This document shows, in pieces, positions 1-5,770 of a DNA stretch of 10,873 nt. The position numbers and the translations under genes were made by a program. The first letter of the stretch is position 1; the number at the start of each line of letters is the position of its first letter. Under the pieces are notes generated by a model. That model searched no databases. It was not told where the DNA came from and worked only from the letters and a program-made list of their open reading frames with translations. This DNA is from Candidatus Thiosymbion ectosymbiont of Robbea hypermnestra (GTDB taxonomy: Bacteria > Pseudomonadota > Gammaproteobacteria > Chromatiales > Chromatiaceae): the NCBI GenBank assembly GCA_020443945.1, contig JAIZWN010000581.1, forward strand, positions 1 through 10,873, in the 5' to 3' direction.

Positions 1-406
1 TGCAAAAGTTGGACCTCACAGGTTTCTGTGACTGGCCATCCCTGGCACCGGCAGGTTCCGGCACTCCCTGCCGGAATGACGGCCGACGGGCGCCTTACCC
101 ATGACCCACGATCCCTTTGTGGCCTGGTGTCTTTGTGTGAGAATTGAGAACGCCCCCTAGGCTCCATGGTCTGTGCCTGCGGAGCCGGCGGTCCCAGCTG
201 CGCTTGTTCCCACGTTCCGACGTGGGAAGGAAGTCCTGTCCGCTCCAGCGGACTGTAGGTTCCGGCGGAGCTTGGGCGTTGGCCGAGGTCTGCCCGGTTG
301 CTGAGCAACACTGGAGCGTCGAGATTTGCTCCCATCCCCCGGAAGCGGAGCGAACCTGGATGGCCGGAGGTTGCCATCACGCCGGTCGCTACCCCCAGGC
401 CCAAAG

Positions 407-434
407 CCCCTCTCCCTGGCTGGAGGGAGAGGGG
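407..434. repeat. Inverted repeat, 11-bp stem
   Basis: CCCCTCTCCCT at 407-417 is the exact reverse complement of AGGGAGAGGGG at 424-434, with a 6-nt loop. A partial further copy of the purine run (GGGAGAGGGGG) follows at 440-450. Purine/pyrimidine-rich inverted repeats of this type are common dispersed intergenic repeats in GC-rich proteobacteria. It has no T tract, so I do not call it a terminator. Confidence 0.6.
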
Positions 435-465
435 TGGCAGGGAGAGGGGGATTTCGATTCGCGGG

Positions 466-495
466 TCGCAAAGGCCCGGGGATGGGCCTTTGCGA
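466..495 (-). terminator. Perfect 12-bp hairpin downstream of the DsrC-like gene
   Basis: TCGCAAAGGCCC at 466-477 is an exact reverse complement of GGGCCTTTGCGA at 484-495, with a 6-nt loop GGGGAT. It lies about 56 nt beyond the stop of the minus-strand DsrC-like gene and is the first strong stem there, so it could end or protect that transcript. Neither side has a T run, so a classical intrinsic terminator is not demonstrated; it may equally be one of the dispersed repeats of this region. Confidence 0.4.
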
Positions 496-550
496 TTCCC
501 TCCTCAGGGCTCAGGGAGAGACGCGATGGCGCGGGGAACCCAGCCCCCGC

Positions 551-892
551 TCAGTATCCCCCCTTGCGCGCCACGAAGGGCAAACCGGCGATCTTGTTGC
601 CCTGTTTGCTCGGCGCCCGCGGGAAAAGCCTGTAAAGATCCTTACTGCTGATTTTCTTGCCCCAGCGTTTGCCCATGTCCTTATTGATCTGGCGCTCCAT
701 GGGCTGGTTGCCGTTGTTGTTCAGGTACTCGTCGCGCAGGTACTCCAGCACGTCCCAGTGCTCCTGCGTCAACTCATCGATGTCCTCCTGGACGGCCAGC
801 ACCTCGGCAACCTCCCGGTTCCAGTCCTGGAGATTGACGAGATTACCGTTCCCGTCGGTTTCGATTGTTTTGCCGTTGATTTCGATAGGCAT
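551..892 (-). CDS. DsrC/TusE-family protein lacking the C-terminal cysteines
   Basis: The 113-residue product has the DsrC/TusE fold signature: an N-terminal INGK.IETD...GNL stretch (residues 5-18), W24, EHWDVL (44-49), YLRDEYL (51-57) and the family hallmark LYRLFP at 86-91 followed by P94..KQ..KIAGLP (94-105). TusE and DsrC continue after GLP into a flexible arm with one or two cysteines that carry persulfide or trisulfide. Here the arm reads FVARKGGY and the whole protein has no cysteine, so it cannot be a sulfur carrier in the known way. Cysteine-free members have been grouped as RspA, regulatory sulfur-related proteins, so a regulatory or structural role is likelier. The start at 892 is chosen over an in-frame upstream start at 961 because GAGGAG (904-899) sits 6 nt before it and homology begins there. 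It is the last of three minus-strand genes, 124 nt after cas6. Confidence 0.88.
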   Translation of the reverse strand: MPIEINGKTIETDGNGNLVNLQDWNREVAEVLAVQEDIDELTQEHWDVLEYLRDEYLNNNGNQPMERQINKDMGKRWGKKISSKDLYRLFPRAPSKQGNKIAGLPFVARKGGY

Positions 893-898
893 GGGTTG

Positions 899-904
899 CT
901 CCTC
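899..904 (-). promoter_or_regulatory. Shine-Dalgarno site GAGGAG
   Basis: GAGGAG on the minus strand, 6 nt before the ATG at 892. It fixes the start of the DsrC-like gene against the longer frame from 961, whose extra 23 residues do not look like family sequence. Confidence 0.75.
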
Positions 905-1016
905 TCGTTTTGATCCACCTTGTGTCTTGGGGCGGAGAACAGCGCGAAAAGCGCGCAACATAAATCAAAGCCGCGTGATTTTATGGAATTGCCAGGCATT
1001 CGTCACCCGGTCGGCC

Positions 1017-1706
1017 TCAGGTCGTCTTGCCGACCGCCTCTATGCCCTTGTGCGGAATGAAGATGCCGCAACCCATCCGGCGATGGGGGCCCAGACCCTT
1101 CTGTTGCAGGCGTACCGATTCTGCCGGCGTCAGGTCCGACAGCATGAGGCTGCGGGTGCGGAGTATTCCCGCCGGCCTGGACAGGGGGGTCGTCTTGCCG
1201 CACAGGGCCTTGCGTATGCCGATGTCCTGAGCGCGCAATGCCTGGGCCGCCCAGGTAAGGAAATCCGCCTCGGTACCGTCCGGAACGGCGGCCACATAGC
1301 GCGCGAAGAGGGTGGTTTCCTTACTCAGCCGACGGATCTTCCCGGAGCCGATGGTCAGGGAACAGCCGGAGATATCCAGGGTCGCGCCCGCCAGTTCTCC
1401 CAGGAGTGTATCCGCGCGTTGCCTGGGCGCCCGGATGGTGAGCTTGGTGCGCCTGGACAGGATCAGGTACCGGTCCGTGCCGTGGTCGGGTCGCTCCCAG
1501 CCGTTCTGGGAGCCCGCCATGTGGATCGTATGCACCCCGACCCCGTACTCATCCTCCGCGATCCAGGGCGCGGCCCGTTGCAGCGCGGCGGACAGGGCAT
1601 AGGCATGGTCCACGGGCAGGCGCTTGCAGGCTATGGAGAACAGGACATCGACGATATCGTCGGGGACCTGGAACGGGGTTTCGGTGTTGTCTTCCTGCCA
1701 GAACAT
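1017..1706 (-). CDS. cas6: Orphan Cas6-family protein (Cmx6, type I-MYXAN-like)
   Basis: The 229-residue product matches what I recall of the Cas6/Cmx6 family: MFWQED at the start, VPDDIVDVLFSI (14-25), CKRLPVDHAYALS (27-39), LSRRTKLT (83-90), TTLFARYV (131-138), and C-terminal DLTPAESVRLQQ (191-202) followed by the glycine-rich RAMP loop GLGPHRRMGCGIFIPHKG (204-221). Cas6 enzymes are metal-independent endoribonucleases that cut CRISPR repeat RNA; H34 and H59 are candidate catalytic residues, not proven. There is no array, no Cascade gene and no cas1/cas2 in the window, so processing of a remote array or a non-CRISPR role are both open. It lies 82 nt after nadC and 124 nt before the DsrC-like gene on the same strand. 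The start at 1706 is set by homology; its ribosome-binding site is weak (only GGA upstream), and an in-frame start at 1796 is less likely because it would run into the nadC end. Confidence 0.85.
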   Translation of the reverse strand: MFWQEDNTETPFQVPDDIVDVLFSIACKRLPVDHAYALSAALQRAAPWIAEDEYGVGVHTIHMAGSQNGWERPDHGTDRYLILSRRTKLTIRAPRQRADTLLGELAGATLDISGCSLTIGSGKIRRLSKETTLFARYVAAVPDGTEADFLTWAAQALRAQDIGIRKALCGKTTPLSRPAGILRTRSLMLSDLTPAESVRLQQKGLGPHRRMGCGIFIPHKGIEAVGKTT

Positions 1707-1788
1707 GGCTGAGCATTCCAGGCTGAGGCGCTTATCCGACCGTCTGCGCCGCAAAATTCCGAGGACGGGGCCTGTACCAGGGCCCCCC

Positions 1789-2682
1789 TCAAGCATCCAC
1801 GAAGCGCATGGAAAGATCGATGGATGTGACGTCCTTGGTCAGATCACCAACGGAAATGTCATCCACGCCCGTCTCGGCGATATCCCGAATCCTGTCGAGG
1901 GTGACGCCGCCGGAGGCCTCCAGACGCGCCCTGCCGGCCACCAGGGTCACCGCCCGGCGCAGCTGGTCGAGATCGAAATTGTCCAGCAGCAGGTGCGTGG
2001 CGCCCGCGGCCAGGGCCTCCTCCAGCTCGTCCAGGCTCTCCACTTCGATCTCCACCCCCAAACCGTCGGCCACCGCGAACGCCGCTTGCAGGGCGGCGGC
2101 GATGGAGCCCGCCGCCAGGATATGATTCTCCTTGATGAGCATGGCGTCGAACAACCCCATGCGGTGATTGTGGCAACCACCGCACCGCACCGCATACTTC
2201 TGCTGCACCCGCAACCCCGGCAGGGTCTTGCGGGTATCGAGCAGGCGCACCGGCAGGCCGGCGACGGCATCCGCATAAACGCGCGCCCGGCTGGCCGTCC
2301 CGGAGAGGGTCTGCAGATAATTCATCGCGGTGCGTTCGCCGCTCAGCAAGGCCCGCGTGGGCCCCGTCAGACCGCACAGAATCCGGTCCCGCGCCACGGA
2401 CTCGCCATCCGCCACCCGCCACTCGATGCGAACCTGCGGGTCGAGCCGGCGAAACACCTCGTCGAACCAAGCGCGCCCACAGACAACCATGCGCTGCCTC
2501 GTGACGAGCTCGACCCGGGATTTCCGGTCCGCCGGCAACAAAGCGGCGGTACGGTCGCCGTCACCCAGGTCTTCGGTCAATGCTGCCTCGACCTGCCGCG
2601 CGATAAGCGCCGCCGGGGGCACATGCCTTTCCAGCGCCTCGCGGAAGGCATCCTGTGTGGCTGTCCGGTCCATCTTCTTCAT
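1789..2682 (-). CDS. nadC: Nicotinate-nucleotide pyrophosphorylase (carboxylating)
   Basis: NadC (quinolinate phosphoribosyltransferase) converts quinolinate and PRPP to nicotinate mononucleotide, CO2 and pyrophosphate in de novo NAD synthesis in the cytosol. The 297-residue length is typical. The N-terminal domain has EDLG.GD.T (37-45) and ERTA.N.LQ.LSG (116-128). The C-terminal barrel has DTRKTLPGLR (149-158), KYAVRCGG (162-169), HNHRMGL (171-177), the substrate lysine in LIKENH (182-187), EIEVESLDEL (211-220), LLLDNF (231-236) and EASGG (255-259). The third glycine of the usual GGG.NHR is Cys here (GGCHNHR), which I regard as a natural variant. Two starts are possible, ATG at 2682 or 2673; neither has a strong ribosome-binding site. 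It heads the minus-strand group nadC, cas6, dsrC-like. A 22-bp-stem hairpin sits 38 nt before the start. Confidence 0.95.
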   Translation of the reverse strand: MKKMDRTATQDAFREALERHVPPAALIARQVEAALTEDLGDGDRTAALLPADRKSRVELVTRQRMVVCGRAWFDEVFRRLDPQVRIEWRVADGESVARDRILCGLTGPTRALLSGERTAMNYLQTLSGTASRARVYADAVAGLPVRLLDTRKTLPGLRVQQKYAVRCGGCHNHRMGLFDAMLIKENHILAAGSIAAALQAAFAVADGLGVEIEVESLDELEEALAAGATHLLLDNFDLDQLRRAVTLVAGRARLEASGGVTLDRIRDIAETGVDDISVGDLTKDVTSIDLSMRFVDA

Positions 2683-2720
2683 CTGGTCGGTCACGCAACG
2701 GGCGGATAACGAAACGCCCC

Positions 2721-2768
2721 GTGGCCACCTTGAAACATTGCCTCCCGGCAATGTTTCAAGGTGGCCAC
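2721..2768. repeat. Perfect 22-bp-stem hairpin
   Basis: 2721-2742 (begins GTGGCCACC, ends CATTGCC) is the exact reverse complement of 2747-2768, with loop TCCC. The outer 8 bp, GTGGCCAC, are themselves palindromic. It lies in the divergent interval between nadC and the radical SAM gene, 38 nt before nadC on its transcribed side. It could be a palindromic repeat or MITE-like element, an attenuating leader hairpin of nadC, or a protein-binding site. There is no T tract. Confidence 0.75.
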
Positions 2769-3073
2769 GTCTCGGTCGATGCCTCGGGTAATCCTACTGT
2801 CCCGTTTTACCTTATTTTGCACGTTCACAACCGCTGTCGGGCTTGGCGATTTCCATTGATGCGGTTCGCTTCGCTCACTGCCCATCCTACGGGAGTTACC
2901 TGCAATCTAAAGGGAAACGAGGTACTACCTACCTTGCCGCATACCCTCCTCACGGAAGCGCCCGGCAAACCGGCCCATGGTCCCGGCCCCCTCGGGATCG
3001 TCGCGTTGGCAGTCGGCCCGTCCATTATCTTCAAGGGCCGCGTAGATGTCGATGATGATAGACTGGAATTCCC
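2769..3073. other. Divergent intergenic region with a dispersed-repeat copy
   Basis: No credible gene: frames open across it (for example 2655-3077 plus) have no ribosome-binding site and run through repeat sequence. The stretch 2857-2893, read on the minus strand, begins CCCGTAGGATGGGCAG and continues with GAGCGAAGCGAACCGCATC; this resembles a dispersed GTAGGATGGGC...GCGAAGCG repeat I have seen in many gammaproteobacteria. The AT-rich patch at 2808-2832 is the likeliest place for promoters of either gene, but no convincing -35/-10 pair stands out. I looked here for a small substrate peptide for the downstream radical SAM protein and found none. Confidence 0.5.
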
Positions 3074-5296
3074 ATGATTTCCGTACTTCTGGCTACGCCG
3101 CCCCTGATGGATCCGCACGGTCCCTATCCCGCGACCGCGTATCTGGCCGGGTTTCTGCGCACGCGCGGGATCGCCGCCCATCAGGTGGATCTCTCGATCC
3201 TGCTGATCACGCGGCTCTTGTCCCGGGCCTTCCTGCCAAAACTGCGGCGGGCTGCCGAACGCTATGCCGCCGGACAGGAGGCCGTCAATCCCACCGTCGC
3301 CTTCTTCCTGGAGGCCTATGCCGACTACGAGCGGACCATCGACCCGGTGATGGCCTTCCTTCAGGGCAAGGACCCCAGCCTGGCCCACCGCATCGGCTCG
3401 CGCGCCTTCTGTCCGGAAGGTCCGGGCTTCGCCGCCCTGCAAGTGCAAACCGACCTGCTCGCGCACGCCTTCGGGGAACTGGGCTTGCAGGATCGGGCCA
3501 AACACCTGGCCGCCCTGTATCTGAGCGATCTGACCAACGTCATCACCCTCGCCATCGACCAGGATTTCGTGCCCTGGCGGTACGGCCGGGACCTGGTCGG
3601 CCCGGACTTCGGGCCCTTGGCCGCCAAGCTGGCCGGGGAGCCGTCCCTCATCGACCGCGAGCTACTGGACCTCTGGACGCCGATCCTTAAAACCCACCGC
3701 CCGGACCTGGTATGCCTCACCGTACCCTTCATGGGCAGCTGCTATGGCGCGCTCCGTCTCGCCAAGACGGTGCGCGAGGTCCTGCCCACGGCCAGAGTCG
3801 CCCTCGGCGGCGGGTTCGCCAGCGGCCAGCTGCGGGACCTCGAGGCGCCGGCCCTCTTCGAGCTCCTGGACTACGTGGTGCTCGACGCCGGCGAGCGACC
3901 CCTGGAATGCCTGCTCGAGCACCTGGCGGGCCGGCGGCCCCTCGCGGGTCTGCATCGGACCTGGGTGCGGGAGAACGGCCAGGTAGCCTACAAGGTCCAG
4001 GACAACCTCCCGGACATCCCCCAGGCGCAAATCGGCACCCCCACCTACGACGCCCTGCCCCTCGACCGCTACTTCCCCATGATGCGGCTGCCGAACGTCA
4101 ACGCCCGGCTGCAAGTGGACATGCGCTGGAATACGCTCACCCTCGCCTATGGCTGCTACTGGCACAAATGCGCCTTCTGCGAGACCGGCCTGGACTTCGT
4201 CGGCCGTTACGACCCGGCGCCGGTGGCGCTTACCCTCGAACGTATGGAGCAGCTCGCCGCCGAGACCGGCCGCACCGGCTTCTACTTCGTGGACGAGGCC
4301 GCGCCGCCCAAGCTGCTCAAGGCCCTGTCCCAGGCGCTCATCGAGCGGAACTTGAGCTTCAGTTGGTTCACCAACATCCGCTTCGAGCGCGCCTTCGCCG
4401 ACCCCGCGCTTACCGACCTCATGGCCCGCGCCGGCTGCATCTCCGTCTCCGGCGGCCTCGAAACGGCCTCGGACCGGCTGCTCGCCCTGATGGAAAAGGG
4501 AGTCAGCGTCGCGCAGGCCGCGCGGGCCTGTCGCGCCCTGACCCGCTCCGGCATCCTGGTGCACGCCTACCTGATGTACGGCTTCCCCACCGAGACCGAG
4601 CAAGAGACCCTCGACAACCTGGAACGGGTCCGCCAATTCTACCGCCTGGGCTACCTCCACTCCTCCGCCTGGAGCCCCTTCAGCCTCACGGCCCACAGCC
4701 CCGTGGCCCGCAACCCCGAACACTACGGCATCCGGCTGCGCACCCCCGACAAGGGAGGCTTCGCGCGCCACATCCTGCCCTACCAAGACCCCACCCCCTA
4801 CGACCGGGAGCTCTTCTGCGTGGGCCTCCGGCGCGCGGCCTACCACTTCAATCGGGGGCTCGGGCTGGACCGGGACGTGCGCTCCTGGTTCGCCAAACCC
4901 CTGGACCCGCCCGCCGTGCCGCCGGACCTCATCCGCTCCCTCGCGCCCCCCGACGCCGACAAAGACACCCGCCGCCCGCCCTGGCGTCCCGCCGGCGCCG
5001 ACTGGGCGGACCGGCCCCGCCACGGATTCCAGGCGCCGGACTGCGTCGTGGTCGGCGCGGATGGGGAAGATCTGGTGCTCATCGACTTCAGCGACGACGC
5101 CTCCTACCGCTTCGAGGGCATCGGCGCCGAATGCTGGCGGCTCCTGGCGGCCGGCCTGTCGATAACGGAAATCGCCGAGCGCCTGGCGGCAACCTACGCC
5201 GCCCCCCGGGAACGGGTCTTAGCCGACATCTCCGCGCTCATCGCCGAACTCTGCGAAAACGGACTCCTGCGGCGAGACTACGGGATAACCACCTGA
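3074..5296 (+). CDS. B12-type radical SAM protein with C-terminal PqqD-like domain
   Basis: The 740-residue protein begins with a split cobalamin-binding-like Rossmann domain: VLLATPP...PYPATAYLAGFLR (4-29), a mainly helical insertion of about 160 residues, then DLVCLTVPFMGSCYGALRL and VALGGGFASGQ (about 210-255). The cobalamin-ligand DxHxxG motif is absent, as in many radical SAM members. The radical SAM barrel follows with cluster cysteines C361, C366, C369 (CYWHKCAFC), a CX4CX2C spacing instead of CX3CX2C, and SGGLETAS near 459-466 as the SAM-contacting GGE-like strand. Residues about 655-738 look like PqqD: LVLIDFSDDASYRF, GIGAECWRLL, SITEIAERL, AELCENGLL. PqqD-like domains (RRE) bind leader peptides of ribosomal peptide natural products, so peptide modification is the leading inference. 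No precursor peptide is visible nearby. The start at 3074 has only GGA 6 nt upstream. A terminator-like hairpin follows; it appears monocistronic. Confidence 0.85.
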   Translation: MISVLLATPPLMDPHGPYPATAYLAGFLRTRGIAAHQVDLSILLITRLLSRAFLPKLRRAAERYAAGQEAVNPTVAFFLEAYADYERTIDPVMAFLQGKDPSLAHRIGSRAFCPEGPGFAALQVQTDLLAHAFGELGLQDRAKHLAALYLSDLTNVITLAIDQDFVPWRYGRDLVGPDFGPLAAKLAGEPSLIDRELLDLWTPILKTHRPDLVCLTVPFMGSCYGALRLAKTVREVLPTARVALGGGFASGQLRDLEAPALFELLDYVVLDAGERPLECLLEHLAGRRPLAGLHRTWVRENGQVAYKVQDNLPDIPQAQIGTPTYDALPLDRYFPMMRLPNVNARLQVDMRWNTLTLAYGCYWHKCAFCETGLDFVGRYDPAPVALTLERMEQLAAETGRTGFYFVDEAAPPKLLKALSQALIERNLSFSWFTNIRFERAFADPALTDLMARAGCISVSGGLETASDRLLALMEKGVSVAQAARACRALTRSGILVHAYLMYGFPTETEQETLDNLERVRQFYRLGYLHSSAWSPFSLTAHSPVARNPEHYGIRLRTPDKGGFARHILPYQDPTPYDRELFCVGLRRAAYHFNRGLGLDRDVRSWFAKPLDPPAVPPDLIRSLAPPDADKDTRRPPWRPAGADWADRPRHGFQAPDCVVVGADGEDLVLIDFSDDASYRFEGIGAECWRLLAAGLSITEIAERLAATYAAPRERVLADISALIAELCENGLLRRDYGITT

Positions 5297-5307
5297 ACCC
5301 CAACACA

Positions 5308-5334
5308 GCGGTCCCAACCCCTTCCTGGGACCGC
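5308..5334 (+). terminator. Terminator-like hairpin after the radical SAM gene
   Basis: GCGGTCCCA at 5308-5316 pairs perfectly with TGGGACCGC at 5326-5334, with a 9-nt loop, 12 nt after the stop codon. The following sequence is CGCCTTCC, without a real T tract, so termination strength is uncertain; position and stem quality favour a transcript end. Confidence 0.55.
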
Positions 5335-5350
5335 CGCCTTCCAGCCCGCA

Positions 5351-5400
5351 GATTGGGGTGAGAAGGCGTAAACCCTGACCTTCGGGCTCGTCCTCCAATC
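5351..5400. repeat. Imperfect inverted repeat, GATTGGGG family
   Basis: GATTGGGGTGAG at 5351-5362 is partly complementary to CTCGTCCTCCAATC at 5387-5400. The same GTAGATTGGGGTTCG core recurs at about 5529-5543, and a complete hairpin version lies at 9379-9402. I take these as copies of one dispersed intergenic repeat family. Confidence 0.5.
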
Positions 5401-5402
5401 GT

Positions 5403-5498
5403 ACAGGATTCACAGGATTTTCAGGATTAACAAGATATTGTTATCGATTATTCAGAAGAAAAATCCTGTCAATCCTGGTCATCCTGTTAATCCTGTCC
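5403..5498. repeat. 9-nt periodic repeat arranged as an inverted pair
   Basis: The left arm 5403-5436 repeats ACAGGATT-like units every 9 nt (ACAGGATTC, ACAGGATTT, TCAGGATTA, ACAAGAT). The right arm 5463-5498 repeats the complement every 9 nt (ATCCTGTCA, ATCCTGGTC, ATCCTGTTA, ATCCTGTCC). A 26-nt AT-rich spacer separates them, so the whole can fold into one long imperfect stem in several registers. Similar ATCCTGTTA arrays occur between genes in many unrelated bacteria as far as I recall; no function is known to me. Confidence 0.8.
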
Positions 5499-5770
5499 TA
5501 TTTGTGGTTGGCACTGCTCTTATGTCAACAGCCCGTAGATTGGGGTTCGTCGCCCTATTCCTATGGGAACGAGCGGCCAAAGGGCCGGGTTGTCGGGCAC
5601 GCCGGGGGGTGGGAATGAGCGGGAAATACTCCGCTTGCTGGAAACCGCGGGGGCACGATGATTGCCCTTGACCATGCCGCTTCGGCTCATGTAGCTTGGC
5701 TGGTTTCGCAGAACAGTCCTGGCTTGCCCGCGGGCCGGCCGCGGGCGTGGATGGACGGAGGGTTGCCGAC
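5499..5770 (+). other. ilvI upstream region
   Basis: No gene is supported. A frame at 5438-5671 runs through the 9-nt repeats and has no ribosome-binding site. Half a GATTGGGG-type repeat lies at about 5531-5543. A GC-rich hairpin GCCCGC/GCGGGC (5726-5746, 9-nt loop) sits just before the ribosome-binding site and could hinder initiation. I looked for a branched-chain-amino-acid leader peptide: the frame from ATG 5658 to 5780 is not enriched in Leu, Val or Ile codons, so attenuation is not supported. No clear promoter boxes are visible. Confidence 0.45.
5757..5762 (+). promoter_or_regulatory. Shine-Dalgarno site GGAGGG for ilvI
   Basis: GGAGGG lies 8 nt before GTG 5771. It decides for the GTG start over a TTG at 5696, which would add 25 residues unlike other acetolactate synthases. 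Confidence 0.75.

Larger units (their letters stand above)
1..550. other. Non-coding, hairpin-rich region
   Basis: I find no credible gene here: the open frames are arginine/proline-rich GC-driven artefacts that overlap one another on both strands. What it holds is a run of inverted repeats: TCACAG/CTGTGA at 16-31; CCGGCAGG/CCTGCCGG at 48-74 (11-nt loop); TTCCCACGT/ACGTGGGAA at 207-228 (loop TCCG); GTCCGCT/AGCGGAC at 238-253 (2-nt spacer); and the two larger ones listed separately at 407-434 and 466-495. They resemble the short dispersed intergenic repeats common in gammaproteobacterial chromosomes; family membership is from memory and not tested. The left edge may cut a neighbouring locus. 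Confidence 0.6.

Noticed and set aside
144..913. Overlapping plus-strand frames in the left region and opposite the DsrC-like gene
   Set aside because: Arg/Pro/Ser-rich, mutually overlapping, no ribosome-binding sites, and antisense to a gene with clear family motifs.
2825..3077. Short frames before the radical SAM gene as a substrate-peptide gene
   Set aside because: They read through dispersed-repeat sequence, lack ribosome-binding sites, and show no leader/core layout.
3662..5023. 453-codon minus-strand frame opposite the radical SAM gene, and similar long frames opposite ilvI
   Set aside because: Low-complexity Gly/Ala/Val/Glu-rich translations typical of the antisense of GC-rich genes; the sense strand has clear family motifs.
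5438..5671. 77-codon plus-strand frame
   Set aside because: Its first third is encoded by the 9-nt repeats, it lacks a ribosome-binding site, and it shows no protein-like conservation.
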